IMG/VR virus record: IMGVR_UViG_3300050821_009530
Coordinates: 1-48,837 of that record
DNA from: a virus
Length of the DNA stretch: 48,837 nucleotides
Strand: one strand, 5' to 3'
Below, one piece after another: positions 23,841 to 31,419 of this stretch. The notes under the pieces were generated by a model. It searched no databases. It saw nothing but the letters and a program-made list of their open reading frames with translations, and was not told where the DNA came from. Within the stretch, counting starts at the first letter, position 1. The number at the start of each line of letters is the position of its first letter. The position numbers and the translations under genes are program-made.

Positions 23841-25759
23841 GCTTTAAAATATTCCCCGCGGCTGGAAAAGTGCCGCTCATTAAGAATTGGCAGGCCGACG
23901 CGTCCGCCGATCCGGAAGTGCATCGGATGTGGGCCGATCTATTCCGCGGAAAGCTCACGCATTGGGGAGTTCCGACAGGTCCCGCCAATGGAATTTTGGT
24001 TTTAGATGTGGATGTGAAAGGAAATGGATATGAAACGATCAAAGGAAAAGAACTGCCCGACACCCCAACTCAGCGAACACCTTCCGGTGGGGCTCACTAC
24101 ATCTATAAATATCCCGCCGACGGACAACGATACGGGAATCGCACTAAGTTCGCAGCAGGTCTTGATGCGCGCGGTGATGGCGGCTACATCATATGGTATG
24201 GAAGCGAAATCAATAAACCGTTGGCAGATCCACCGCCATGGTTCACAAGCTCCTGTCTCGCGACACAAGCTCCCGCCGTCGGGCAGATCACGTCAACGAT
24301 CCGGGTCTCTCCGGAAATTGCAGCGGGACTTATTCAAAGATCCCTCGACATTATCCGAGATGCCCCGGTGGGAGAGAGAAATCACACGCTCAACACGGAA
24401 GCCTTCAAGCTCGGCCAGCTAGTTGCAAGCGGTTCAATCACCAGGGAATACGTTTTCGACGCTTTGATGCGCTCTGCCCAAGCTTGCGGAATTGTAGGAT
24501 ACGAGGCAAAAGCAACGATTGATTCTGGGCTCGCCGGCGGGGGCAAAAAGCCCATAAACGATCCGTTTAACGCACAACCGCCGGTGGCTCATTTACCTAT
24601 CCCAGATCCCCGCGGACCGTCTTGGATGCCGCTCAAAACTACAAGGGAGGAATTGTTTGACCACACCAAACTCAAAAAAATGCAGCTCTTTCAGGACTGG
24701 TCGACTGAGGATATTCACATCACCACCGCTGACGGCGGCACAGGAAAGACAACGCTTAAACTTTTTGAGGCTGTGTGTCTCGCGCTTGGGGAGCGCTTCC
24801 TCGGATTTAATTGTGTGGCACCGGGGAAAACCTTATTTGTTACTGGCGAAGACACGGATAAAAAACTTAAAGCGATGCTCGGCCAAATCCTCAAACAAAT
24901 GGGGTTTACAGAAAACCCGGCCTTCAACGAAAAGATCGAAAAAGTCCTCGAATCAATCTACATAAAAAAAGATTCCGACTTATGTTTAATTGTCAAAGAC
25001 CGCATGACCAATTTCTTAATGCCAAATGCCGTCGCCATGGAAAAAATCATGGTGGCGGTCGACGAGATCAAGCCTAAAATGATCGTCTTCGACCCGATCT
25101 CTAGTTTCTGGGGCTCTGAGGCCGCTCTCAACGATATGGCTAAAGCTGTATCCAAATTTATGGCCGAATTGGCTGAACGGAGCGGAGCCTGTGTTGAAAT
25201 GATAAACCACATGGGTAAACAGGCCAGCTCGCAAAAGGACATGACGCAATTTGCCGGTCGCGGCGGCACCGGACTGCCATCGCACTCGAGGGTCTCTCGA
25301 ACGCTGCGTTCGATCAGTGATCAGGAGTACAGTGAATTGAGCGGTGAAACCCTCACTGAAAAACAAAGCGCGATGCTTTGCAATGTGAATAAGTTCAGCG
25401 ATGGATCTCCACTCTATAACAAACCATTTTTGATCCTGCGGGACGGATTCCTCTTTACCCGCAAGCATATGACGGATGCGAAGGCACGCGAAGCCCAAGA
25501 GAAACTCACCGACATTGAAAGAGTTTTCCAATTTGTGCAGGAAGTCCGTGAAACCAATCGATTCCCCAGCCGGGCCGCGATTGTCGCACACTTCAAAACC
25601 TGCGGCGATCCGCTCTCCAAAACGCGCACGGAGGACGCGCTCCACCTCATTGAGCTGCAAGGTCACCTCGGCGAAAAAGTTAAATTGATTGAGAATCCTG
25701 ACCAAATGGCCGGCGGAAAAGTGTACACCATTACGGACGCCGAGGGCCGGGAGAGTTAG
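23831..25759 (+). CDS. Bifunctional primase-polymerase / RecA-like helicase
   Basis: The N-terminal domain is a Prim-Pol: LVLDVDVKG (D59, D61), TPSGGAHYIYKYP (S85-H89) and GLDARGDGGYIIWYG. The C-terminal domain is a RepA/DnaB-like RecA fold: DGGTGKTTLK (Walker A, 302-308), VTGED, and KMIVFDPISSFWG (Walker B). It is 642 residues from the TTG at 23831; the TTG at 23837, overlapping the previous stop, is also possible. It would prime and unwind DNA at the fork, the job of gp4 in T7, with a different primase type. Its last 29 nt are antisense to the next leftward gene. Confidence 0.9.
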   Translation: MALSFKIFPAAGKVPLIKNWQADASADPEVHRMWADLFRGKLTHWGVPTGPANGILVLDVDVKGNGYETIKGKELPDTPTQRTPSGGAHYIYKYPADGQRYGNRTKFAAGLDARGDGGYIIWYGSEINKPLADPPPWFTSSCLATQAPAVGQITSTIRVSPEIAAGLIQRSLDIIRDAPVGERNHTLNTEAFKLGQLVASGSITREYVFDALMRSAQACGIVGYEAKATIDSGLAGGGKKPINDPFNAQPPVAHLPIPDPRGPSWMPLKTTREELFDHTKLKKMQLFQDWSTEDIHITTADGGTGKTTLKLFEAVCLALGERFLGFNCVAPGKTLFVTGEDTDKKLKAMLGQILKQMGFTENPAFNEKIEKVLESIYIKKDSDLCLIVKDRMTNFLMPNAVAMEKIMVAVDEIKPKMIVFDPISSFWGSEAALNDMAKAVSKFMAELAERSGACVEMINHMGKQASSQKDMTQFAGRGGTGLPSHSRVSRTLRSISDQEYSELSGETLTEKQSAMLCNVNKFSDGSPLYNKPFLILRDGFLFTRKHMTDAKAREAQEKLTDIERVFQFVQEVRETNRFPSRAAIVAHFKTCGDPLSKTRTEDALHLIELQGHLGEKVKLIENPDQMAGGKVYTITDAEGRES

Positions 25760-25982
25760 ACCTCTTTTTCAACTCAGTTCGCATAATTCTAAGCTCTATT
25801 TCCTCGTCGGGCGTCAAAGCATTCCACTTTTCCCGCACTTCTAAAAAATCAATTCTATTTTTGACCCATTCTACCGGCGTCGACTCAAATTGGTAAGGGT
25901 CATCGGCGATTAAATGTTTGGTGCAAAATTCTCTCCACCATCCGGCGTGCGCGGTCATGACCAAAGCGAGGAGGAGTTTCAT
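25731..25982 (-). CDS. Small exported protein, unknown function
   Basis: The 83-residue protein begins with a signal-like segment (MKLLLALVMTAHAGW) and continues with a charged helical region. It converges on and overlaps the primase-helicase end by 29 nt and starts in an ATGA overlap. It may act in the periplasm. No family recognised. Confidence 0.6.
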   Translation of the reverse strand: MKLLLALVMTAHAGWWREFCTKHLIADDPYQFESTPVEWVKNRIDFLEVREKWNALTPDEEIELRIMRTELKKRSNSPGPRRP

Positions 25983-26257
25983 TTTCCAGATTCCCCTTTA
26001 GGATCTGTAAACTTGAAGTCTTTATGAGAAATGATGTAACCCAGCGCGCCCATCTTGGCATAATAAAACGGCTCGTCATCAATCGTATACTTCTCTCGCT
26101 CCTGCGCATTGATAGCCGCAGGGTTTCCGCGACACGCGAGGTAAGGAATATCGGCGCGACCATAGCCGGGCTGTGGGCCAAATACCTCGGCTAGTTCGCC
26201 TTCAATGCGAAGCTTTTGGTCTTTGAATATTTTGTTTGTACCGATTGCGTCTCTCAT
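25979..26257 (-). CDS. Small protein, unknown function
   Basis: The 92-residue product lies between ATGA overlaps in the leftward small-gene block. It has a mid-region GPQPGYGRADIPYLACRG and a basic C-terminus. No domain recognised. Confidence 0.6.
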   Translation of the reverse strand: MRDAIGTNKIFKDQKLRIEGELAEVFGPQPGYGRADIPYLACRGNPAAINAQEREKYTIDDEPFYYAKMGALGYIISHKDFKFTDPKGESGK

Positions 26258-26457
26258 TTCGACTCTCCCATAGAATCTTTAAGTTTATAACCCGTCTCCG
26301 GGTGAAAAAGTTGATGGCATTGTGGGCATTCATCGAACATTTGGTGAATGTCAGGATCGCAATGAAAAAGACTCCCGCAAACCCATTTTTCATAGCCTGG
26401 TTTTTCAGGCATTCGGTCCAATATTGAATCAAAATATCTCTGTTGTTCAACTGTCAT
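26254..26457 (-). CDS. Small zinc-finger-like protein
   Basis: I choose ATG 26457 (MTVEQQRYFDSIL) because it forms an ATGA overlap with the previous gene; the longer frame to 26511 lacks this. The 67-residue protein has CGSLFHC and CPQCHQLFH, so four cysteines (C27, C33, C44, C47) plus histidines could bind zinc. Role unknown; small zinc proteins often alter host transcription or nucleases in early phage blocks. Confidence 0.62.
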   Translation of the reverse strand: MTVEQQRYFDSILDRMPEKPGYEKWVCGSLFHCDPDIHQMFDECPQCHQLFHPETGYKLKDSMGESK

Positions 26458-26780
26458 AATTGCCCTAAAATCATAAATGGAACGTCCGATATTCTCGCCT
26501 GAGGCCAGCAAAGATAATAATCAAAATCCCCGACGTGAATCCAAAACCCGTGCGTGTCATAGGTCAAAACGCCTATCTCGTCGGATCCATCGTCGAATTC
26601 TCGGTAAACAATGAGCTCCGGCGCAGCAGAGTGCCCCACCGTTGGCGTCCGTTCCAACTCTGAGTCCTGGGGGATTGTACAAGTTTTAGCCCCCTCGGCG
26701 GTAGTGCCGTCGCCGGCCTGCTTTTTATTACTATCGTAAAGCAGACGCCCATCGTCGTCGACTTTGATGCGGTCAATCAT
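26454..26780 (-). CDS. Acidic protein, unknown function
   Basis: The 108-residue protein is acidic and beta-rich (GVLTYDTHGFWIHVGDFDYYL) with a polar N-terminal third. It is coupled by ATGA at both ends, downstream of the HTH gene. Function unknown. Confidence 0.6.
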   Translation of the reverse strand: MIDRIKVDDDGRLLYDSNKKQAGDGTTAEGAKTCTIPQDSELERTPTVGHSAAPELIVYREFDDGSDEIGVLTYDTHGFWIHVGDFDYYLCWPQARISDVPFMILGQL

Positions 26781-26971
26781 TGGCGAAACTCCGACATGAG
26801 TTGAGGATGGCGGTCAAAAAGCCTTAGTAAACGACCGTATGGCTTCGCTATCGAACGCGCGCCGGTAAGCCAATGGTTCACCGCGGCCGGCGTGAGACCT
26901 ATTAGATCGGCCAATTGGCTGTATTCCATCTTGTGTTTAGTTAAGAATTTCTGCAGGTCCATGGCGTTCAT
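26777..26971 (-). CDS. XRE-type helix-turn-helix regulator
   Basis: The 64-residue protein (ATG 26971, GGGAG ribosome site and ATGA overlap) is almost entirely one HTH: DLQKFLTKHKMEYSQLADLIG then TPAAVNHWLTGARSIAK. It resembles Cro-like phage regulators that bind short palindromes as dimers. It is the best candidate in the window to bind the TACAATGTA sites at 30.2-32.2 kb. That link is inference. Confidence 0.78.
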   Translation of the reverse strand: MNAMDLQKFLTKHKMEYSQLADLIGLTPAAVNHWLTGARSIAKPYGRLLRLFDRHPQLMSEFRQ

Positions 26972-27198
26972 GACTTCTCCCATTTAGTTCTGGCCTCGTC
27001 GAGCATTTTGCAAGCCTCCTCGACCCCGTACATCACGGCAAAGGCGTCGAAATAGACATGTTGCGCCGAGGGCTTGCGCTTCCCGTGGTGGAAGTCGGTC
27101 TTTTCGTGAGTTAAAATGTGATCACAGATCGAGTCGACGTGGTGTCTATTCTTCGGTTTGTGGATCGTCGTGTGTTTTCTTCCCAGCGGGTCCGCCAT
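26968..27198 (-). CDS. Small histidine-rich protein, unknown function
   Basis: The 76-residue product has an AAGGAG ribosome site, yet overlaps the upstream gene by 53 nt. It has many histidines in the N-terminal half (THEKTDFHHGKRK) and a helical C-terminus. A metal or nucleic-acid role is possible but not shown. Confidence 0.6.
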   Translation of the reverse strand: MADPLGRKHTTIHKPKNRHHVDSICDHILTHEKTDFHHGKRKPSAQHVYFDAFAVMYGVEEACKMLDEARTKWEKS

Positions 27199-27850
27199 AC
27201 TTGCTCCTTATTTCTTGTTTATCTCTTTCCAATTTTTCATTAATTCTCTGTCTCACGTCATCGGGGACTTTTTCACGATAAGCCAAAAATTCTTCAACCG
27301 ACAATTTTTCTTCAGCCATTTTGATCTTATTTTTTTGCTGTTCTAACTTCTTTCGCTTTCTATCGATGACGTCCGTGTTCCTGGTTTTAACTCTAATCCA
27401 TTTATGGTCGGGACCAAATTCAAAGACCTGCCCTGGCGGCTTAACGGCCGTCTCGAAAACCAATTTCATTTCCAGTAATTCACGTAAAGCCAATAGCACC
27501 ACTGATTTATTGGGCACGCCAAATTGCCTTCGAAAAATCAGCAAATTGTCCCGGCTGATACCTGACGGAAAACGCTGAATGAAAGCGAAAATATTTTGCG
27601 CCTCGTCGGTATAGGCGTGCGGCACATAGATAGTTTGTGGCTCAGCGGCCGGATAATAAAACGGTGTCCGCGAATCGCGCTCGTTGTCGACGGCGTAGCT
27701 AATCAATCTCGAAAGAGGCAGCATGGTCGATTCCGACAATTTGCATAAAAATTTATATTGTTCATTGGGAATACTGATTTTAACGCCCACAAAATCCTTC
27801 GCGGCTTCAACTGAACTTTTCTTTTTGAACCACGGCGGCCGGCGTCTCAT
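27146..27850 (-). CDS. Probable DNA-binding protein, unknown function
   Basis: The 234-residue protein opens with a basic segment, then a ribbon-helix-helix-like stretch (VGVKISIPNEQYKFLCKLS), a winged-helix-like middle (SRDNLLIFRRQFGVPNKSVVLLALRE) and a long charged coiled coil (RKRKKLEQQKNKIKMAEEK). It may regulate transcription or initiate replication at the nearby repeat region. The start overlaps the previous stop by ATGA. No exact family recognised. Confidence 0.6.
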   Translation of the reverse strand: MRRRPPWFKKKSSVEAAKDFVGVKISIPNEQYKFLCKLSESTMLPLSRLISYAVDNERDSRTPFYYPAAEPQTIYVPHAYTDEAQNIFAFIQRFPSGISRDNLLIFRRQFGVPNKSVVLLALRELLEMKLVFETAVKPPGQVFEFGPDHKWIRVKTRNTDVIDRKRKKLEQQKNKIKMAEEKLSVEEFLAYREKVPDDVRQRINEKLERDKQEIRSKYGGPAGKKTHDDPQTEE

Positions 27851-27999
27851 TCCGCAATCCTTTTAAAATATCCCCAAGTTTCCGTCTGAGCGTCTTGACT
27901 ATTAAAAACTTCAGTGACCGAAACCAGTTCCCATCCGTCTCTACCAAGGCGATTCCATTTTTCAAGATCTAACTTTTCCGTGATATATTGCCACATCAT
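27847..27999 (-). CDS. 50-residue DUF4177-like protein
   Basis: This short gene is flanked by ATGA overlaps on both sides. Its pattern, WQYITEKLDLEKWNRLG then GWELVSVTEVF and WGYFKR, fits the small DUF4177 type (two strands, GWELV, final FKR). Function of the family is unknown. Confidence 0.72.
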   Translation of the reverse strand: MMWQYITEKLDLEKWNRLGRDGWELVSVTEVFNSQDAQTETWGYFKRIAE

Positions 28000-28301
28000 T
28001 TCATTCCCCTGTCTATTTTAAGATCGATTGCCTTAAACAGATCCGACCAATTATTGCGCACCAAACCAACGTGTCCAGCACAAAGAACGAGAGTCGACAA
28101 AAATTCTTGGTTCTCACGCTCCAAGTAATAAACTAGTTTCGTAGCCACTCTCGAGCAGGCTTCGCACTGACCATAAGCGCCGTCTCTAATGTCGAAAAGC
28201 CATGGATATTTGCGCGGCCGGATCCACTTCGGCGCTTCACGAGTTGTCCAGCCGCCGCGGGGTTTTGACATTTTATTCATCTGAGGCCCATGAACACGCA
28301 T
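27996..28301 (-). CDS. Small cysteine-containing protein, unknown function
   Basis: The frame codes for up to 101 residues; starts at 28301, 28280 (ATGA with a 13-codon upstream frame) or 28271 are all possible. C-x2-C (CEACSR) and a later LCAGHVGL give a possible treble-clef zinc site. It starts basic with RGGWTTREAPKWIRPRKYP. Function unknown. Confidence 0.6.
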   Translation of the reverse strand: MRVHGPQMNKMSKPRGGWTTREAPKWIRPRKYPWLFDIRDGAYGQCEACSRVATKLVYYLERENQEFLSTLVLCAGHVGLVRNNWSDLFKAIDLKIDRGMK

Positions 28302-28314
28302 AGATTCTCGTCGC

Positions 28315-28452
28315 TCATTTTACCGCCACCGTCAAAAGAAAGTATGTCGGGTTTTCCTCGAGGAATGCTTTCGCCTCTTCCTCGAAGTAAAATGTCGCGC
28401 AAACTATGATCGCTTCTCGGTGGTCCGTGCAGCAGACTAGATATTTGATCAT
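28315..28452 (-). CDS. 45-residue protein, unknown function
   Basis: The frame starts in an ATGA overlap with the 183-residue gene and codes for MIKYLVCCTDHREAIIVCATF and then EEEAKAFLEENPTYFLLTV. It looks like a small beta-alpha-beta protein. The coupling pattern shared with all its neighbours supports it. Confidence 0.6.
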   Translation of the reverse strand: MIKYLVCCTDHREAIIVCATFYFEEEAKAFLEENPTYFLLTVAVK

Positions 28453-29000
28453 TTTACGCCCGGCGGTTTGGGAAATTTTTTCATAATTTTATCAACTCTA
28501 GCATCGTAATCAGGGTCATATCCTGAAGGCATTCGCTCGCGCATCTCAACGGCAGTTGTCGGCGCGCCTGTCAATTTTTCCGACGGAATCCGATAAGCAT
28601 CCAATTGATGATTCTCAACGGTGGGCGCAGGCATCGTCTTGACGTGAATCTCCTCGCCAGTCTTCAAATTCACAAAATCCGGCGCTCCCCTAATCTCTAA
28701 AACATGCTCATCAATCCGGTCTTGCATCATTCCCTCGCAAATGTCCACACACTCGTAAACCGAGTCAAAGACGGACTTCCACGACGGATCCGCCAACATC
28801 ATGCTGATTACCACATTGCAATCCTGCTCTTTTTCGGCTCTCTCTAATGCGAACATCATCGAGCGCACGCGGCTTAAAGTGTAATGCATCTTGTCCGCAA
28901 TCGCGCATTTCCTAGCCGACGGCCAGTCCGGCATATTGCTTTTAAAGCCATTGACCCATTGAACGTGATTCGTCGGAATTGAATGTGCTTTACCCTTCAT
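28449..29000 (-). CDS. Protein of unknown function
   Basis: The 183-residue protein is helix-rich in the first two thirds (ARKCAIADKMHYTLSRVRSMM, SVYECVDICEGMMQDRID) and proline-rich at the end. It is the largest of the central early genes. ATGA overlaps at both ends. No domain recognised. Confidence 0.62.
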   Translation of the reverse strand: MKGKAHSIPTNHVQWVNGFKSNMPDWPSARKCAIADKMHYTLSRVRSMMFALERAEKEQDCNVVISMMLADPSWKSVFDSVYECVDICEGMMQDRIDEHVLEIRGAPDFVNLKTGEEIHVKTMPAPTVENHQLDAYRIPSEKLTGAPTTAVEMRERMPSGYDPDYDARVDKIMKKFPKPPGVK

Positions 29001-29179
29001 TTTATGTAAACCCTCGCGTCAGAGATGCATTTATTTTTCCGGTACACTCGAATGTTGATCGAATCGCCCCAATATGAAGTGACCTCAATTCGCACCTTGC
29101 CTTTAAAATGAATATGCGCGCCGTTAACAAACGGCCTCTTGATCCGCGTGACGTGCAGAGCTCCTATTTTCCTAGGCAT
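28997..29179 (-). CDS. Small basic beta-rich protein, unknown function
   Basis: I choose ATG 29179 (MPRKIGALHVTRIKRPF), which has a TAGGAG site at 5 nt; the longer frame to 29206 does not. The 60-residue protein is basic with alternating beta pattern (AHIHFKGKVRIEVTSYWGD). Could bind nucleic acid; no family recognised. Confidence 0.6.
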   Translation of the reverse strand: MPRKIGALHVTRIKRPFVNGAHIHFKGKVRIEVTSYWGDSINIRVYRKNKCISDARVYIK

Positions 29180-29546
29180 ACCAACTCCTATATTTCTTCT
29201 CGCCATTCCAAAGCGTGAGCGATGAATAACTTGTCATTGCAATCCACGGCGAGCGAACTATCTTTTTAAACGGCTCTTTAACCTTCACCGATGCGTCCGG
29301 CATCACGTAGTCACAATCTCTACCTTCCGACCCCTCAACGGTCTTACATCCAATTTCCTGAAGCCAAACCGTGCTGTTTCTGACCTCCACCACCTCATAG
29401 AAGTCGACGTTGGTTTGGTCATAACCCCACGACTGATAAAGCACGGTCCCAGGCTTCAATCCCTTCAAAAACGCAATCGTCTCCAAAGCTCTCTTGGTTT
29501 TCATCTCTTGCCGGTATTCTACGACGGCTTGACTGACTTCTCGCAC
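29172..29546 (-). CDS. Conserved-type phage protein with SWGYDQTN motif
   Basis: The 124-residue protein has GTVLYQSWGYDQTNVDFYEV followed by STVWLQEIGCKTVE, a pattern I have met in proteins of unknown function from phages and plasmids. It overlaps its neighbours by short stretches. Role unknown. Confidence 0.65.
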   Translation of the reverse strand: MREVSQAVVEYRQEMKTKRALETIAFLKGLKPGTVLYQSWGYDQTNVDFYEVVEVRNSTVWLQEIGCKTVEGSEGRDCDYVMPDASVKVKEPFKKIVRSPWIAMTSYSSLTLWNGEKKYRSWYA

Positions 29547-29854
29547 GGGTAAATCTCCTTATATTGAATTGAAATATCTGTTAAAACCCAAACCGGCTCG
29601 ACAGGTCGATGTGAACAGCAAAGCACTAAGAACTTAATTAGTTTCGGTTTGGTCATTAAAATAAAATCCTCCGAACAAATGGCGCGAAGCTTTTCTTTTA
29701 ACTTATCTTCCAGTAAGTACCATTCATTACGAATGCGGCGGCTCGAAACCACGTCGCCGGCTAAAGCCTCCATCTCACTTTTAGTATTCATTTGTTTCTC
29801 AATCGCTATCGCTTCAAAATACATTTTATTTATATCCTCAATTGTTTTCTTCAT
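29519..29854 (-). CDS. Small protein, unknown function
   Basis: I set the start at ATG 29854 (MKKTIEDINKMYFEAI), which overlaps the micro-gene stop by ATGA; the open frame extends to 29899. The 111-residue protein is helical with a cysteine-bearing hydrophobic stretch (LIKFLVLCCSHRPVEPVWVL). Function unknown. Confidence 0.6.
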   Translation of the reverse strand: MKKTIEDINKMYFEAIAIEKQMNTKSEMEALAGDVVSSRRIRNEWYLLEDKLKEKLRAICSEDFILMTKPKLIKFLVLCCSHRPVEPVWVLTDISIQYKEIYPCEKSVKPS

Positions 29855-29916
29855 AGCGCCCATCCCACGGCAATCAAGCCTTGCGCCAATAGCCAACATA
29901 AAACCATGACGGTCAT
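29851..29916 (-). CDS. 21-residue hydrophobic micro-protein
   Basis: A tiny frame (MTVMVLCWLLAQGLIAVGWA plus L) codes for nothing but one membrane-spanning segment. It fills the gap between two genes and its TGA overlaps the next ATG, as with every gene nearby. A GGAAG lies upstream but somewhat far (about 12 nt). Could be a membrane peptide acting on the host, or only a coupling leader. Confidence 0.45.
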   Translation of the reverse strand: MTVMVLCWLLAQGLIAVGWAL

Positions 29917-29932
29917 AAGCCCGACACTTCCG

Positions 29933-30148
29933 CTAATTATCATCGCTCTCATCATCCTGCACCTCCAGTTTAAAGTCCTCTTCCAATGCCTTCGGCCGCA
30001 ACCTATCCTCACAGTAAGCGCACAGCTCCACCTCGTGCACCTTCACGCCCAAGTTCTGACAGCGCACTATTGTATTGTGGATCTTAAGGCGGCATCCCTC
30101 GCACATGACGGCGAACAGCAGATTCATTGGGATCCGCTCAAGCTTCAT
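29933..30148 (-). CDS. Small zinc-binding-type protein, first gene of leftward block
   Basis: The 71-residue product has CEGC and CAYC pairs separated by about 24 residues, fitting one zinc ribbon, and an acidic tail (LEVQDDESDDN). It is the first gene behind the leftward promoter at about 30200-30228, so likely the earliest made. Start could be ATG 30148 or 30127; neither has a strong ribosome site. Small zinc proteins in this position often change host transcription; that is inference. Confidence 0.62.
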   Translation of the reverse strand: MKLERIPMNLLFAVMCEGCRLKIHNTIVRCQNLGVKVHEVELCAYCEDRLRPKALEEDFKLEVQDDESDDN

Positions 30149-30717
30149 ACCACGCTCGCTTCACTATAAACAATGTATTGCGTTTCTTCCATTGTGACTG
30201 AGTAATACAATGTAGATTGGGCTGTCAAGTGGTGTTACATTGTATTTTTATTGTTTGACGCGCTGCCTAACTAGTGGGTGCCCGTATCTACAGCACAGAG
30301 GGCGGACGAAGCTTGCTGAAGGCTGCGCTCGCCTCCTGCGGTGGAGATAACTCCCACATGTTAACATTTGGTGAGAAAGATTGTCAATAGCATAACGCGG
30401 CGCTCATTTGATTTGGCAAAATAATTTGTTAGGTAAAAAATTTTCCACCAACATAAAATTGTAGATAATTTCTCAAATTGGTAGCAAATTCTCTAAAATC
30501 ATACAATGTATTTCAATTTTAAAATCATCATTTGGCAATTTATACAATGTATAATCATAAATAAGCCTCGCGGATTATAATTAACGTCTACAATGTATAA
30601 AAGTTCTACAATGTATAAGGTTTTAAAACAATGTATATTGATTTTAACGCGGCACGATATTAGCATGCTCAACTGTACCGACTCTAGGAATTCTCCTAAG
30701 TCAACAAAGGATGCACT
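30149..30717. promoter_or_regulatory. AT-rich intergenic control region with eight TACAATGTA sites
   Basis: No gene is seen in these 569 bases. Sites TACAATGTA occur at 30206, 30502, 30543, 30589 and 30607, the reverse form at 30236, and one-mismatch AACAATGTA at 30169 and 30627. The site at 30541-30553 is a perfect hyphenated palindrome, TATACA-A-TGTATA. The middle (30270-30360) is more GC-rich with a small imperfect hairpin near GGAGATAACTCC. The region separates divergent operons and is the best candidate for the main control region, a replication origin, or the physical genome end. Confidence 0.8.
30200..30228 (-). promoter_or_regulatory. Leftward promoter with internal operator
   Basis: On the leftward strand TTGACA (30223-30228) is followed 15-17 nt later by TATTACTC (about 30200-30207) as -10. 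The site TACAATGTA at 30206-30214 fills the spacer, so a protein bound there would block the promoter. It would drive the small-gene block from 30148 down. Confidence 0.6.
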
Positions 30718-31026
30718 ATGTCTAAGTTAACCGCCGGTATTATCGGCCTCGTAATCTCAATGCTTCTCGTAATCTCAGGTCACGCTCACGCGTCGGTCAC
30801 CATGGACGATGATTCGGGCGTAGCCAAGTTCCGCGTTAAGGGTACGACCAAGGTAATCTCAGCAATGGAGGCGCAACGCCTCGCTATCGACCACGAGATT
30901 GAACAGGGTAAACCCATTAAAAATGCAATGACTGAGGACGGGAAAGCGGCCGCCGTGTACCAATGGAAAGAGGTCACTTATAATTGCAAGGCCAAGTCCG
31001 GCAATTGCTCGTGGAAGCGCAAATAA
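30718..31026 (+). CDS. Small exported protein, unknown function
   Basis: The 102-residue protein starts with a signal peptide (GIIGLVISMLLVISGHAHA, cut before SVTM). The mature part is small and charged, with two cysteines near the C-terminus (YNCKAKSGNCSWKRK) that could form a disulfide. SD AAAGGA. It heads a three-gene operon of envelope-targeted products between two clusters of operator sites. Possible superinfection-exclusion role; inference. Confidence 0.75.
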   Translation: MSKLTAGIIGLVISMLLVISGHAHASVTMDDDSGVAKFRVKGTTKVISAMEAQRLAIDHEIEQGKPIKNAMTEDGKAAAVYQWKEVTYNCKAKSGNCSWKRK

Positions 31027-31190
31027 TGAGACGCTATATTTTAATTTTTACGCTCGTGGTAATCACCGGATTGTTTCAGCATTTTGTATTAGACCGCGTG
31101 GCAATTGAAAAGAACGACGACGGCGAAACGTGTCTCATCCATTGGATCACCGGCGGGGACGCATGGATGCTATGCGATACGGGACCGTGA
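31026..31190 (+). CDS. 54-residue membrane-anchored protein
   Basis: The start ATG 31026 overlaps the previous stop (TAATG). One N-terminal membrane segment (YILIFTLVVITGLFQHFVL) is followed by a short polar domain with two cysteines (ETCLIHWITGGDAWMLCDT). No family recognised; probable periplasm-facing envelope protein. Confidence 0.65.
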   Translation: MRRYILIFTLVVITGLFQHFVLDRVAIEKNDDGETCLIHWITGGDAWMLCDTGP

Positions 31191-31351
31191 GTATTTCCCA
31201 CGTCCTAATAGCCTCGCTATTGAGCGCATTCGTCTTAGTCCTTATGTTCGGGTGCACTAGTTTTAAAACCGCGGATGATTTAATGCGATGTGAGCGGATC
31301 TGTTCGCCGCTTCTCGCCTCGTATCAGACGTGCTATTCCAAATGTAAATAG
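31187..31351 (+). CDS. 54-residue lipoprotein
   Basis: GTG 31187 overlaps the previous stop (GTGA) and gives a good lipoprotein signal (VLIASLLSAFVLVLMFGC); an upstream ATG at 31163 would add eight residues. The mature part is small with four cysteines (RCERICSP, QTCYSKC). It ends just before an intrinsic terminator. Together with the two preceding genes it suggests an envelope-modifying set, such as superinfection exclusion. Confidence 0.62.
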   Translation: MSISHVLIASLLSAFVLVLMFGCTSFKTADDLMRCERICSPLLASYQTCYSKCK

Positions 31352-31380
31352 AATCGGCTCGTATCCTTTCGAGCTGTAAG

Positions 31381-31409
31381 CCTCGGCGTCGGCGACGTCG
31401 GGGTTTTTT
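31381..31409 (+). terminator. Intrinsic terminator of the exported-protein operon
   Basis: CCTCGGCGTC pairs with GACGTCGGGG (10 bp with two G-U pairs, loop GGC) and is followed by six T. It closes the operon of 30718-31351. Confidence 0.85.
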
Positions 31410-31419
31410 ACGTCCGCAA

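Noticed and set aside
25016-25705. 229-codon reverse ORF under the primase-helicase gene
   Set aside because: It mirrors the Prim-Pol/helicase coding frame; no start signals or recognisable motifs.
30241-30480. tRNA or riboswitch in the long noncoding region
   Set aside because: No cloverleaf, no TTC loop word and only one small imperfect hairpin near 30350.
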